A program made the translations under genes and the position numbers. Below, in pieces: positions 1-9,531 of a stretch of DNA of 64,000 nucleotides. The notes beneath the pieces were generated by a model. The model ran no database searches, was not told where the DNA came from, and saw only the letters and a program-made list of their open reading frames with translations. The DNA comes from Martinezella rhizogenes (GTDB lineage: Bacteria > Pseudomonadota > Alphaproteobacteria > Rhizobiales > Rhizobiaceae). The stretch spans positions 205,812 through 269,811 of the forward strand of contig NZ_JAPYZZ010000004.1 in the NCBI RefSeq assembly GCF_027460065.1. The letters run 5' to 3'. The number at the start of each line of letters is the position of its first letter. Positions within the stretch are counted from its first letter, which is position 1.

Positions 1-115
1 GTTGTTATAAACCATAAGCTGCATGACGCAGAATATTCCCGCCTAAGAGGCATGTCTTTCCCACCATTTTACAAGATGAGCCGAACGGGTTCACCCGGAT
101 TCAAGGACGTGTAGC

Positions 116-2206
116 TTGCCTAAAAAAACCAGCCTTATGACGCGCATTCTGTTTGCTGCGTCGTCACTTGTTGTCGCCGCCTTTGCGGGCTTTTCTTTCT
201 ACATCGACAGCCTCCAGCACCGGGTCACCACGGAAGCGGTGGCGGAAAATATCGATTCTTCCGGCAAGCAGGCCGCGCAAAGCATCGCCAACTGGCTGAA
301 CGGCCGCATCATGTTGACCGAGACGGTGGCAAAAACGCTTGCCAAGCTTCCGGATGACGCAGCAAAGCTGCACTTTCTGGAAAACGACGTGCTGACGGCG
401 CAGTTCATGTCGACCTATTTCGGCAATGCTGAAACCGGCACTTTCACCACCTTCCCGAAGACGCCGCTTCCGGAAGGTTATGACCCGCGCAAGCGTCCGT
501 GGTATCTGGATGCGGTGAAAGCCGGCAAGACGGTTCTGACAGAACCCTATAATGACGCCTCTACCGGCGGCCTCATCATCACCGCCGCCATTCCCGTTTC
601 CATCGATGGCAAGCTTGCCGGCGTGACAGGCAGCGATTTCTCGCTGGATTCGCTGGTAAAGATGATCAAGTCGGTGGATGCCGGCACGGATGGATATGCT
701 TTCCTCGTCAGCAAGGACGGTAAGATCCTCATTCATCCCGATCCGAAATTCGTCGACAAACCGCTGGCCGATCTCTTTAAGGTCGATACGCCGGCGATTT
801 CCTCCGCGATTTCTGAGACCGAGATCGACGGCAAGGGCAAGATTACCAGCTTCATCCCGGTTGCGGGCCTGCCTTCGGTCGACTGGTATCTCGGTTTCGT
901 CGTCGATTCCGATGTGGCTTACAGCGCCATCGGCCAGTTCCGTCTGGCCGCAACCATCGCCACGGTTCTCGCCGCCGCAATCATGATTGCCCTGCTTGCC
1001 ACCGTGCTTTCCCGCTTCATCGTCCGCCCCGTCACGCAGATGACCTCCGCCATGGAAGGCCTTGCGGCCGGCAATCTCGGTGTCGCTATTCCCGGCCAAG
1101 AGCGCACCGACCAGATCGGCTCGATGGCCGCAGCCGTTGCCGTGTTCCGCTCGAACGCCATGGAACGCCTGCGCCTTGAAGGCGACGCCGAACAGAACCG
1201 TACGCTCTCCGAACAGGAGCGCAACGAGCGTGAAAGAACGGCAGCAAAAGACGCGGCGGATATCCAGTTCGCAGTGGATTCACTTGCCCGGGGGCTGGCA
1301 CATCTTTCGGACGGCGATCTCAATTATCGTATCGACACACCTTTCGTCGCCCGTATCGACCGCCTGCGCAACGATTTCAACAATTCCGTCGCCAAGTTGA
1401 ATGCAGCGCTCAGCACGGTCGGCCAGAATGCGCTCGCAATCGATGCGGGTGCCGGGGAAATCCGCCAGTCCGCCGATGATCTGGCGCGGCGCACCGAACA
1501 GCAGGCAGCCTCCGTCGAAGAAACCGCCGCAGCGCTCGAGGAGATCACCACCACGGTGAAGGATTCCGCTCGCCGCGCCGAAGAAGTCGGCCGTCTGGTG
1601 GATCGCGCCCGCGGCAATGCCGAACAATCCGGCGTCATCGTGGAAGATGCCGTTCGTGCCATGGAAGGCATCGAAAAATCATCCTCCGAGATCAGCAACA
1701 TCATCGGCGTGATCGATGAGATCGCCTTCCAGACCAATCTGCTGGCACTGAATGCCGGCGTCGAAGCGGCCCGCGCGGGCGATGCGGGCAAGGGTTTTGC
1801 CGTCGTCGCACAAGAAGTGCGCGAGCTCGCCCAGCGCTCCGCCAATGCGGCCAAGGAGATCAAGACATTGATCAACGCCTCGACATCGCAGGTGCAGTCC
1901 GGCGTAGAACTCGTCGGCAATGCCGGCAAGGCGCTGGAAACCATCGTCCGCGAAGTGCAGGAGATCAACCGCCACATCGATGCCATCGTGACGTCGTCGC
2001 GCGAACAGTCGACTGGGCTTCAGGAAATCAACACCGCCATCAACACCATCGATCAGGGCACGCAGCAGAATGCCGCCATGGTCGAGGAACAGACGGCGGC
2101 GAGCCACGGGCTGGCCTCGGAAGCGGCGGCGCTCAACGAATTGCTTGCACAGTTCCAGCTGGCGACGGCCCCGCGTCGGGCGGCGGAATATGGGCGGGCA
2201 GCTTAA
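116..2206 (+). CDS. Methyl-accepting chemotaxis protein (Cache type)
   Basis: Inner-membrane chemoreceptor that should signal to CheA/CheW. It has an N-terminal membrane segment (about residues 9-31), a periplasmic region to about 270 with the RPWYLDA stretch typical of double-Cache sensor domains, a second membrane helix (about 275-300), HAMP, and a cytoplasmic signalling coiled coil whose conserved hairpin tip (IAFQTNLLALNAGVEAARAG) lies near residues 533-555. The C-terminus lacks an NWETF-like CheR/CheB tether. The start is TTG, supported by AAGGACG about 9 nt upstream; an in-frame ATG at 137 is the alternative but would cut into the membrane anchor. RPWY-type Cache domains often bind amino acids or other small metabolites; the ligand cannot be read here. 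Confidence 0.93.
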   Translation: MPKKTSLMTRILFAASSLVVAAFAGFSFYIDSLQHRVTTEAVAENIDSSGKQAAQSIANWLNGRIMLTETVAKTLAKLPDDAAKLHFLENDVLTAQFMSTYFGNAETGTFTTFPKTPLPEGYDPRKRPWYLDAVKAGKTVLTEPYNDASTGGLIITAAIPVSIDGKLAGVTGSDFSLDSLVKMIKSVDAGTDGYAFLVSKDGKILIHPDPKFVDKPLADLFKVDTPAISSAISETEIDGKGKITSFIPVAGLPSVDWYLGFVVDSDVAYSAIGQFRLAATIATVLAAAIMIALLATVLSRFIVRPVTQMTSAMEGLAAGNLGVAIPGQERTDQIGSMAAAVAVFRSNAMERLRLEGDAEQNRTLSEQERNERERTAAKDAADIQFAVDSLARGLAHLSDGDLNYRIDTPFVARIDRLRNDFNNSVAKLNAALSTVGQNALAIDAGAGEIRQSADDLARRTEQQAASVEETAAALEEITTTVKDSARRAEEVGRLVDRARGNAEQSGVIVEDAVRAMEGIEKSSSEISNIIGVIDEIAFQTNLLALNAGVEAARAGDAGKGFAVVAQEVRELAQRSANAAKEIKTLINASTSQVQSGVELVGNAGKALETIVREVQEINRHIDAIVTSSREQSTGLQEINTAINTIDQGTQQNAAMVEEQTAASHGLASEAAALNELLAQFQLATAPRRAAEYGRAA

Positions 2207-2222
2207 GGGGGTAAAAACAATT

Positions 2223-2413
2223 GGCCGGATCGCCATGGCAGGCGGAGATCCGTCAAACGTCACCCCTCTTGGCGTCATCCTCGGGCTTGTCCCGAGGATC
2301 TAACCACGTCTCATTCAATCGACACGTTGCAGATGCTCGGGACAGGCCCGAGCATGACGTAGGAGAGATTTCAGCCTGTTTCTCACCAATCTCATAGCCC
2401 GAGCGATCCGGCC
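2223..2413. repeat. Palindromic intergenic repeat inside an outer inverted repeat
   Basis: The core (2273-2359) has two inverted arms of about 23 nt, each itself a small palindrome built on CTCGGG...CCCGAG, separated by about 40 nt. It is flanked by an 11-bp perfect inverted repeat, GGCCGGATCGC at 2223-2233 and GCGATCCGGCC at 2403-2413, the latter followed by ATTTTTC. A second copy of the core family lies at 42327-42411. Such elements are common between genes in Rhizobiales and may fold as RNA and end transcription of the chemoreceptor gene. The rest of the 2207-2502 gap shows nothing else. Confidence 0.75.
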
Positions 2414-2502
2414 ATTTTTCTTGCTCACCCCGACAATAGCCGGTTCCCGCCATCGACCCAATCCGCTAGAGCTTGATCGATCACGATCATGCGGAGGGAT
2501 TC

Positions 2503-2982
2503 ATGCTGGAACTGATTTGGCGCGGCATTGCCATGGGCATTGGCGGCACCGTCTTTATGGATATTTGGGCAATCATACTGCACCGGTTTTTCGGCCAGTC
2601 CGCACCCAACTGGGCGCCGGTCGGCCGCTGGTTCTGGCATGTGCCGAAGGGCCGGATATTCCACGACAGCATCGCCACGGCGACACCCTATGAGCACGAA
2701 CTGGCGCTCGGCTGGATTTCGCATTACGCTGTCGGCATCCTCTACGGTATCGTTCTTGCCCTGATCGTCCCGGCCGCATGGTTTGCCAATCCGTCCTTCA
2801 TCGCGCCGTGGATCGTCGGCATAGTCACGGTCGGCGCGGGCTGGTTCCTGCTGCAGCCGGGGCTGGGCATCGGCTGGGCGGCATCGAAGACGCCGAACCC
2901 CACAAAGGTCCGCATGCTGAACCTCATTGCCCATACGGTTTTCGCGCTGGGCATGTATGCCGTGGCCCTCTTGATGCGTTGA
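2503..2982 (+). CDS. DUF2938-family membrane protein
   Basis: A 159-residue hydrophobic protein with about four membrane segments and short aromatic-rich loops (PVGRWFWH near residue 38). The length and the N-terminal pattern of a helix with a conserved ...MDIWA... segment fit DUF2938, an uncharacterised inner-membrane family. The ATG at 2503 was chosen because GCGGAGGGA sits 4-12 nt before it; an upstream in-frame TTG at 2473 has no such site. It converges on the metallopeptidase gene, with a shared terminator between them. No function is known. Confidence 0.75.
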   Translation: MLELIWRGIAMGIGGTVFMDIWAIILHRFFGQSAPNWAPVGRWFWHVPKGRIFHDSIATATPYEHELALGWISHYAVGILYGIVLALIVPAAWFANPSFIAPWIVGIVTVGAGWFLLQPGLGIGWAASKTPNPTKVRMLNLIAHTVFALGMYAVALLMR

Positions 2983-2986
2983 ATGA

Positions 2987-3012
2987 AAAAGGGGGCTGAA
3001 AGCCCCCTTTTC
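2987..3012. terminator. Bidirectional terminator between convergent genes
   Basis: AAAAGGGGGCT, a GAA loop and AGCCCCCTTTT form a symmetric hairpin with A-rich and T-rich flanks. It would end transcription from both sides, the DUF2938 gene and the metallopeptidase gene. Confidence 0.85.
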
Positions 3013-3023
3013 CGTCTGATCTT

Positions 3024-3941
3024 TCAGATATTCGCCGAGAAAGTGTCGCAATCCTCGACACGGCCGTTCTGGAAACCGCGCTTGAACCATTCCATGCGCT
3101 GCGCCGAGGTGCCGTGGTTGAAACTGTCAGGCACCACATAACCTTGCGTCTGCTTCTGCAACGTATCGTCGCCGATCTGGTGAGCCGCATTCAGCGCTTC
3201 CTCAAGATCGCCGGTCTCGAGAATGCCCTTCTGCTCGGTGAACTTGCCCCAGATGCCGGCATAACAATCCGCCTGAAGCTCCACACGCACCGACATCTTG
3301 TTGGCATCCGTCTGGCTCATCGACTGGCGGCGACGGTTGAACTCCGGCAGGACGCCAGTCAGGTTCTGTACGTGGTGACCCACCTCATGCGCAATCACAT
3401 AGGCCTGCGCGAAATCGCCGGCTGCGCCGAACCGCTGATCCAGTTCCTTGAAGAAGTTGGTATCGAGATAGACCTTGCGGTCACCAGGGCAATAAAACGG
3501 ACCGCTGGCAGCGGAAGCGTTGCCACAGGCGGAGGACACCTGTCCGGAGAACAGCACCAGCGTCGGTTTCTGATAGGTCTCGCCGGCGGACTGGAAGATA
3601 CCGCTCCAGGTATCCTCGGTTTCCGCCAGCACGGTGCGCACGAAAGCTGTCGTCTCGTCAGACGACTGGCCCTGCGGACGCGTGCCGGATTGCTGGGTTC
3701 CCGACTGCGTCGTGCCGCCGCCATCCATCGACATATCGCCGCCGGTCAGCAGCGTCAGCGGGTTGATACCAAGCACCCAGCTGATCAGAAGAATGACCAG
3801 AAGACCGCCGATCCCAATACCGCCGCCGCGACGCCCGATTGGCACGCGCATCCCGCCGCGGGAAAACGGATCACCCGAACCCGCCGACATGCCGCGCCGG
3901 TCCTCGATATTGTCCGACTGGCGGCGCCCTCTCCATTCCAT
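3024..3941 (-). CDS. ypfJ: YpfJ-family neutral zinc metallopeptidase
   Basis: A 305-residue predicted membrane-anchored zinc peptidase. The N-terminus is polar and Arg-rich (MEWRGRRQSDNIEDRRG), followed by a Gly-rich stretch and one membrane helix at about residues 41-62; the catalytic HEVGH motif (HExxH) lies near residue 183 within YVIAHEVGHHVQNL. These are the hallmarks of the YpfJ/KPN_02809 family (PF04228), whose physiological substrate is not established. The ATG at 3941 is preceded by GGGAGAAG; a longer reading from 3971 adds ten residues without a better ribosome site. A minus-strand TATTAT near 3987-3992 may be part of its promoter. Confidence 0.88.
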   Translation of the reverse strand: MEWRGRRQSDNIEDRRGMSAGSGDPFSRGGMRVPIGRRGGGIGIGGLLVILLISWVLGINPLTLLTGGDMSMDGGGTTQSGTQQSGTRPQGQSSDETTAFVRTVLAETEDTWSGIFQSAGETYQKPTLVLFSGQVSSACGNASAASGPFYCPGDRKVYLDTNFFKELDQRFGAAGDFAQAYVIAHEVGHHVQNLTGVLPEFNRRRQSMSQTDANKMSVRVELQADCYAGIWGKFTEQKGILETGDLEEALNAAHQIGDDTLQKQTQGYVVPDSFNHGTSAQRMEWFKRGFQNGRVEDCDTFSANI

Positions 3942-4038
3942 GCTCTTCTCCCGGCGATACCGCCTCAACAAGCTGCCTTATAACGGCACTATAATACATC
4001 TTGTTCCGGAAGAAAGCAGAGGAGGCCAACGGAACATC

Positions 4039-4527
4039 TCATACGGTCCTGCGTCGTTGTTTCAATACCGTTAGAAACAGGAAGGCGAGCACCAGTGCAC
4101 CGGCGGAGAAGGCCACAAAACCGGCTTTTCCGTCACCCAAAACAGCCTCGTGCATGATCCGTCCGGGAACGAAGGTGAAGCCGCCGGCAATCACGATACC
4201 GCCGAGATAAACGCTCTGCATGATGCGCATATGGCGTCGGATATCGCCGCGGCGCGCAAAATAGACCGATTGCAGGCAGCCATAGATGGTGAAGATCGAC
4301 AGCAGATGGATCGGGCTGAAACCATAAAACACCTTCAATTCATGGATGAAGAAGGTAGAAGCCGCAGTCCCGACCATCAGCACCACCCAGATCTTGCCGA
4401 GCAGCCGGTGGATGGCTGTGCCCTTGGGACGCAGGAAAATGAACGCACCGAGAATGGCTGCGGGTATGACGGTGGCGACATGGAATTGCACGGCAAGCGG
4501 TGCATCTAACAAAGGCTGGAATGACAT
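4039..4527 (-). CDS. DUF2306-family membrane protein
   Basis: A 162-residue protein with about four membrane helices, conserved HRLLGKIWV near residue 44 and an HLLSIF/HMRIM pattern of histidines in or near the membrane, as in DUF2306. The family is uncharacterised; membrane histidines have suggested a redox or haem link, which is inference. The start at 4527 (MSFQPLL) is taken because the extra 56 residues of a longer reading overlap the divergent regulator and lack family character; no clear ribosome site is visible. Divergent from the LytTR gene. Confidence 0.7.
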   Translation of the reverse strand: MSFQPLLDAPLAVQFHVATVIPAAILGAFIFLRPKGTAIHRLLGKIWVVLMVGTAASTFFIHELKVFYGFSPIHLLSIFTIYGCLQSVYFARRGDIRRHMRIMQSVYLGGIVIAGGFTFVPGRIMHEAVLGDGKAGFVAFSAGALVLAFLFLTVLKQRRRTV

Positions 4528-4655
4528 GGAGGTTGCTTCGGCTCGGTTGAAATCACCGGCAATTTGGGCAAAACATGCGGACAGGAAAAACGGATTGGCG
4601 CCATCAGCAGGAAAACTTCGTGGATCACCCCTATCTGCAATCCACGCTTCGTGAA

Positions 4656-5441
4656 ATGCATACCATGCTGCAATCGCGCAGGCTGTGGCTGACATTTCTT
4701 GCCGTGCTGGCGATCTTCATCCTGACCGGGCCTTTCGGCACCAGCGAAACCATGAGCTTCGCCGATCGGCTGCTCTACTGGACGATCGTTCAGGGCGGCT
4801 CCTGGGGAATCGCGATATCCTTTGCCATCATCGCCAAAACGCTCCTCGCAAGCCACATTAACAATATACTGGCGCGCATGATGATCGGCTCGCTCACCGC
4901 ATCCCTGCCGATCGGGCTGCTGCTTACCGTCACCAACCATGTTTTTTATGGTAAGGACATCAGCCTCGCATCCTTCCTCGAAAGCGGCTTCACATCCCTG
5001 CCGCTCTGCGCGATCTTTTGTCTGCTGAGCTATCTCACCGCCCGCCAGACCCTCGAAACCCCGGTGGAGGTTATCACGGGCGCCGATGGAGATGCCGGTC
5101 ACGACATCAAAAGCACCGCACCGCTGCTGGAGCGATTGCCGCCGCAAAAGCGCGGGGAACTGCTGCGGCTCTCGGTGCAGGACCATTATACCGAAATCGT
5201 CACCACGCGCGGGCGTCAACTCGTTCTATTGCGTTTTACCGATGCGCTGCGGGACATCGGCGACACGCCCGGCCTGCAGGTGCACCGTTCCCATTGGGTG
5301 GCGGATGCCGGTGTGGTCTCGTTGCTGAGAAAAGCAGGGCGTTTTTATATTGTGACGCATGACGGCGAGGAAATCCCCGTCAGCCGCTCCTACAATACGG
5401 CCGTGCAGGCCCGTTTCGCCACGCAAATCCCTATCCGTTAA
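4656..5441 (+). CDS. Membrane-anchored LytTR-family transcriptional regulator
   Basis: The N-terminal half holds about four membrane segments and the C-terminal ~95 residues are a LytTR DNA-binding domain (LLRLSVQDHYTEIVTTRGR ... VHRSHWVADAGV ... VSRSYNTAVQA). There is no receiver domain, so it belongs to the membrane-LytTR group rather than response regulators. It would read a membrane or extracellular cue and bind DNA directly. It is divergent from the DUF2306 gene, which is a plausible target. The start is uncertain: ATGs at 4656 and 4665 precede the first helix closely, and one at 4575 would add an unlikely polar leader. Confidence 0.8.
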   Translation: MHTMLQSRRLWLTFLAVLAIFILTGPFGTSETMSFADRLLYWTIVQGGSWGIAISFAIIAKTLLASHINNILARMMIGSLTASLPIGLLLTVTNHVFYGKDISLASFLESGFTSLPLCAIFCLLSYLTARQTLETPVEVITGADGDAGHDIKSTAPLLERLPPQKRGELLRLSVQDHYTEIVTTRGRQLVLLRFTDALRDIGDTPGLQVHRSHWVADAGVVSLLRKAGRFYIVTHDGEEIPVSRSYNTAVQARFATQIPIR

Positions 5442-5596
5442 GGTTTCTGTCGATTCCGGAATTTATGGGGTTCCGTTCTCAAAAACATTTGCCTATAAGC
5501 CGCTTCTAGCCTGAAAACTTTGAATTGCGCGCCCCGGCCGGTGATCCGTCACCCTGGCTGGTGCTTTGCGCAACCAAAAAGCGGAACGAGAGAGCC

Positions 5597-8500
5597 ATGC
5601 CGAAGCGCCAAGATATCAAGTCCATCCTCATCATTGGCGCAGGCCCGATCGTCATCGGCCAGGCATGTGAATTCGACTATTCCGGCACGCAGGCGTGCAA
5701 GGCGCTGAAGGAAGAGGGTTACCGGGTCATTCTGGTCAACTCCAACCCGGCAACAATCATGACCGATCCGGGCCTTGCCGACGCTACCTATGTCGAGCCG
5801 ATCACGCCGGAAGTCGTCGCCAAGATCATCGCCAAGGAGCGCCCGGACGCGCTTCTGCCGACCATGGGCGGCCAGACCGCGCTCAACACGGCGCTTTCTC
5901 TCAAGCGCATGGGCGTTCTCGACCGCTACAATGTCGAAATGATCGGCGCCAAGCCCGAAGCCATCGACATGGCCGAAGACCGCGCTTTGTTCCGCGAGGC
6001 GATGGCCCGCATCGGCCTTGAAACGCCGAAGTCGATGCTCGCCAATGCGACAGAAATCAAGGACGCCGACCGCAAGACGCACGAAGCCGCACGCACTGAA
6101 CTCAAGGCAAAACTGTCAGGCGCAGAGCTGGACAAGGCTCTAGACAACCTCGAAAACCAGTGGAACCTTGGCGAGACGGACCGCAAGCAGCGTTATATCA
6201 GCCACGCCATGGCCATTGCCGCGCAGGCCATCGACGTCGTTGGCCTGCCCGCCATTATTCGCCCTTCCTTCACCATGGGCGGCACAGGCGGCGGCATCGC
6301 CTATAACCGCTCGGAATTCTTCGAAATCATCGGCGGTGGTCTCGACGCATCGCCCACCACCGAAGTGCTGATCGAAGAATCCGTTCTCGGCTGGAAAGAA
6401 TATGAAATGGAAGTGGTCCGCGACAAGGCGGACAACTGCATCATCATCTGCTCCATCGAAAACATCGACCCAATGGGCGTGCACACCGGCGACAGCATCA
6501 CCGTTGCCCCTGCCCTGACGCTGACCGACAAAGAATACCAGATGATGCGCAACGCATCGATTGCAGTGTTGCGCGAGATTGGTGTCGAGACCGGCGGCTC
6601 CAACGTGCAGTTTGCTGTGAACCCGAAGGATGGCCGTCTGGTCGTCATCGAAATGAACCCGCGCGTTTCACGCTCCTCGGCGCTTGCTTCCAAGGCAACC
6701 GGCTTCCCGATTGCCAAGGTCGCCGCCAAACTCGCTATCGGCTATACGCTGGACGAGCTGGAAAACGACATCACCGGCGGTGCGACCCCTGCATCCTTTG
6801 AGCCCTCCATCGACTACGTCGTCACCAAGATTCCGCGTTTCGCCTTCGAGAAATTCCCCGGCGCCTCGCCGATCCTCACCACCGCCATGAAGTCGGTCGG
6901 TGAAGTCATGGCCATCGGCCGCACCTTTGCCGAATCGCTGCAGAAGGCGTTGCGCGGCATGGAAACAGGCCTCACCGGTCTCGATGAAATCGAAATCCCC
7001 GGTTACGAGGAAGGCGAAGGTTCCAAGAACGCCATCCGCGCCGCCATCGGCACGCCGACGCCGGACCGCCTGCGCATGGTCGCACAGGCGCTGCGCATGG
7101 GCATGACCGAAGAGGAAGTCCACGAAAACTCGAAGATCGATCCGTGGTTCATTGCCCAGTTCAAGGCCATCGTCGACATGGAAGCCCGCATTCGCGAACA
7201 TGGCCTGCCGCAGGATGCCGAAAACCTGCGCATGCTGAAGGCCATGGGCTTCTCCGATGCCCGCCTCGCCAGCCTGACGTCCAAGCGCCCGAAAGAAGTG
7301 GCCGAGCTGCGCAACAGCCTGAACGTCCGCCCGGTCTTCAAGCGCATCGACACCTGCGCTGCCGAATTCGCTTCGCCGACCGCTTACATGTATTCGACCT
7401 ATGAAATTCCCTTCGTCGGCGCCGCCCGCTCCGAAGCCCAGGTTTCCGACCGCAAGAAGGTTGTCATCCTCGGCGGTGGCCCGAACCGTATCGGCCAGGG
7501 CATCGAGTTCGATTATTGCTGCTGCCACGCCGCCTTCGCCCTGAAGGATGCCGGCTTCGAAGCGATCATGATCAACTGCAACCCGGAAACTGTTTCCACC
7601 GACTATGACACCTCCGACCGCCTCTATTTCGAGCCGCTGACGGCCGAAGACGTGATCGAGATCATGCGCGCCGAACAGGAAAAGGGCGAGCTGGTCGGTG
7701 TCATCGTGCAGTTCGGTGGCCAGACGCCGCTGAAGCTCGCCGAAGCGCTGGAAAAGAATGGTATCCCGATCCTCGGCACCGCACCTGACATGATCGACCT
7801 CGCCGAAGACCGTGACCGCTTCCAGAAGCTGCTGATTAAGCTGGATCTCGCCCAGCCGAACAACGGCATCGCCTATTCGGTCGAGCAGGCCCGCCTCGTC
7901 GCTTCCGAAATCGGCTTCCCGCTGGTGGTTCGCCCATCCTACGTTCTGGGTGGCCGCGCCATGCAGATCATCCATTCGGAAGGCCAGCTCCAGAGCTATC
8001 TGCTCGATACCGTTCCGGGCCTCGTACCCGAAGACATCAAGCAGCGTTACCCGAACGACAAGACCGGCCAGATCAACACCCTGCTCGGCAAGAATCCGCT
8101 GCTGTTCGACAGCTACCTGACCAATGCCGTCGAAGTGGATGTGGATGCGCTGTGCGACGGCGAAAATGTCTTCGTCTCGGGTATCATGGAGCATATCGAA
8201 GAAGCCGGCATCCATTCGGGCGACTCGGCCTGCTCGCTGCCTTCCCGTTCGCTGAGCAAGGAAACGCTCGATGAGCTGGAACGCCAGACGACGGCTCTTG
8301 CCAAGGCGCTCAATGTCGGCGGCCTGATGAACGTGCAATATGCCATCAAGGACGGCACGATCTACGTTCTCGAAGTCAATCCGCGCGCCTCGCGTACCGT
8401 GCCTTTCGTCGCCAAGACCATCGGTGCGCCGATCGCCAAGATCGCCGCCCGCGTCATGGCCGGTGAAAAGCTCAATACAGCGATTGCCGCCTATGGCGAC

Positions 8501-9085
8501 AAGCCCGATCCGCGCAACCTGAAGCACATCGCCGTCAAGGAAGCCGTCTTCCCCTTCGCGCGCTTCCCCGGCGTCGACATCCTGCTCGGACCGGAAATGC
8601 GCTCGACCGGTGAGGTCATCGGCCTCGACACAGATTTCGCGCTCGCCTTCGCCAAGAGCCAGCTCGGCGCCGGCGTCGACCTGCCGCGTTCCGGCACCGT
8701 CTTCGTTTCGGTGCGTGACGAGGACAAGGAAGGCGTGCTTTCCGCCATCCGCATTCTCGTGGAAAGCGGCTTCAAGGTGCTGGCAACCGGCGGCACCCAG
8801 CGTTTCCTCGCCGAACAGGGCATCAATGCCGAAAAGATCAACAAGGTGCAGGAAGGCCGTCCGCATATCGAGGACGCCATCCGCAACCGTCAGGTCCAGC
8901 TAGTCATCAACACCACCGATAGCAACAAGGCGATCTCGGACAGCAAATCGCTGCGCCGCGCGACACTGATGCAGAAGGTGCCTTACTACACGACGATGGC
9001 CGGTGCGGAAGCAGCAGCCCTCGCCATCAAGGCGCTGAAGGCCGGCAATCTGGAAGTGAAGCCGCTACAGAGCTACTTCAACTAA
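5597..9085 (+). CDS. carB: Carbamoyl-phosphate synthase large subunit
   Basis: CarB makes carbamoyl phosphate from bicarbonate, ATP and ammonia delivered by CarA, feeding pyrimidine and arginine synthesis. Two homologous halves are plain, each with a biotin-carboxylase-like N-domain and ATP-grasp domain (starting [20 protein letters not shown] and [19 protein letters not shown]), then the C-terminal MGS-like allosteric domain ([21 protein letters not shown]). At 1162 residues it exceeds the about 1073 of E. coli; part of the extra length is an insertion near residues 165-215 in the first ATP-grasp domain. The ATG at 5597 directly begins the conserved [14 protein letters not shown]. carA is not in the window, so carA and carB are unlinked here. 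Confidence 0.98.
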   Translation: MPKRQDIKSILIIGAGPIVIGQACEFDYSGTQACKALKEEGYRVILVNSNPATIMTDPGLADATYVEPITPEVVAKIIAKERPDALLPTMGGQTALNTALSLKRMGVLDRYNVEMIGAKPEAIDMAEDRALFREAMARIGLETPKSMLANATEIKDADRKTHEAARTELKAKLSGAELDKALDNLENQWNLGETDRKQRYISHAMAIAAQAIDVVGLPAIIRPSFTMGGTGGGIAYNRSEFFEIIGGGLDASPTTEVLIEESVLGWKEYEMEVVRDKADNCIIICSIENIDPMGVHTGDSITVAPALTLTDKEYQMMRNASIAVLREIGVETGGSNVQFAVNPKDGRLVVIEMNPRVSRSSALASKATGFPIAKVAAKLAIGYTLDELENDITGGATPASFEPSIDYVVTKIPRFAFEKFPGASPILTTAMKSVGEVMAIGRTFAESLQKALRGMETGLTGLDEIEIPGYEEGEGSKNAIRAAIGTPTPDRLRMVAQALRMGMTEEEVHENSKIDPWFIAQFKAIVDMEARIREHGLPQDAENLRMLKAMGFSDARLASLTSKRPKEVAELRNSLNVRPVFKRIDTCAAEFASPTAYMYSTYEIPFVGAARSEAQVSDRKKVVILGGGPNRIGQGIEFDYCCCHAAFALKDAGFEAIMINCNPETVSTDYDTSDRLYFEPLTAEDVIEIMRAEQEKGELVGVIVQFGGQTPLKLAEALEKNGIPILGTAPDMIDLAEDRDRFQKLLIKLDLAQPNNGIAYSVEQARLVASEIGFPLVVRPSYVLGGRAMQIIHSEGQLQSYLLDTVPGLVPEDIKQRYPNDKTGQINTLLGKNPLLFDSYLTNAVEVDVDALCDGENVFVSGIMEHIEEAGIHSGDSACSLPSRSLSKETLDELERQTTALAKALNVGGLMNVQYAIKDGTIYVLEVNPRASRTVPFVAKTIGAPIAKIAARVMAGEKLNTAIAAYGDKPDPRNLKHIAVKEAVFPFARFPGVDILLGPEMRSTGEVIGLDTDFALAFAKSQLGAGVDLPRSGTVFVSVRDEDKEGVLSAIRILVESGFKVLATGGTQRFLAEQGINAEKINKVQEGRPHIEDAIRNRQVQLVINTTDSNKAISDSKSLRRATLMQKVPYYTTMAGAEAAALAIKALKAGNLEVKPLQSYFN

Positions 9086-9122
9086 GCGTTCTGCGGGAAA
9101 GCCCGCAAGATTGAAAACAAGA

Positions 9123-9156
9123 CGCCGCGGGTCGCCATGCCCGCGGCGTTTTTTTT
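9123..9156 (+). terminator. carB terminator
   Basis: CGCCGCGGG (9123-9131) pairs with CCCGCGGCG (9140-9148), followed by eight T residues. A canonical intrinsic terminator 37 nt after the carB stop codon. Confidence 0.93.
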
Positions 9157-9293
9157 GCGCAATCCCGCTGCAATCCATTTCCCGTATCAAAACGACATCA
9201 TTCCCACACGAGGCTCATGATGTCCCTTTGCATTCCCGAAAAACCCTCCTCTACTCTCGGCCGCGCCGTTCCCCTGAATTCGAGGATCAACTC

Positions 9294-9482
9294 ATGATCG
9301 GACGTCCACCGGGGCCTCAGCGGGTGGCATTTCCGCTTCGGATCGAACCCGCCATATTGAACGTGATCCGGCAGACCGCGAGCAACGAGTTGCGCAGCAT
9401 CAATTCTCAGATCGAAATTCTGCTGAAAGAGGCCATACGACATCGCGCCGCTGCGGATGCAGCGAACAAACCGACAGGTTGA
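9294..9482 (+). CDS. Small Arc-type ribbon-helix-helix protein
   Basis: A 62-residue protein. MIGRPPGPQRVAFPLRIEP carries a short beta strand (VAFPLRI), then two helices (LNVIRQTASNELRSINSQIEILLKEAIRHR), the layout of Arc/MetJ DNA-binding proteins; the NELRSINSQIE segment matches the Arc-like domain used in many antitoxins. ATG at 9294 follows GAGGATC. It is a single gene with no toxin-like partner next to it: upstream is the carB terminator, downstream a convergent diguanylate cyclase gene. It probably acts as a dimeric repressor of unknown target. Confidence 0.78.
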   Translation: MIGRPPGPQRVAFPLRIEPAILNVIRQTASNELRSINSQIEILLKEAIRHRAAADAANKPTG

Positions 9483-9531
9483 GCAGAAGGCCGCAAGCTT
9501 GGGAAAACCAAGGGGGCAGGCTTTGCTTCCC

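Noticed and set aside
6668-8866. A 732-codon minus-strand open frame
   Set aside because: It lies wholly antisense to carB, whose protein is highly conserved; its translation is low-complexity and His/Asp/Arg-rich as expected of a shadow frame in high-GC coding DNA.
9294-9482. A toxin-antitoxin locus around the Arc-type protein
   Set aside because: No toxin-like gene adjoins it; a terminator precedes and a convergent diguanylate cyclase follows.
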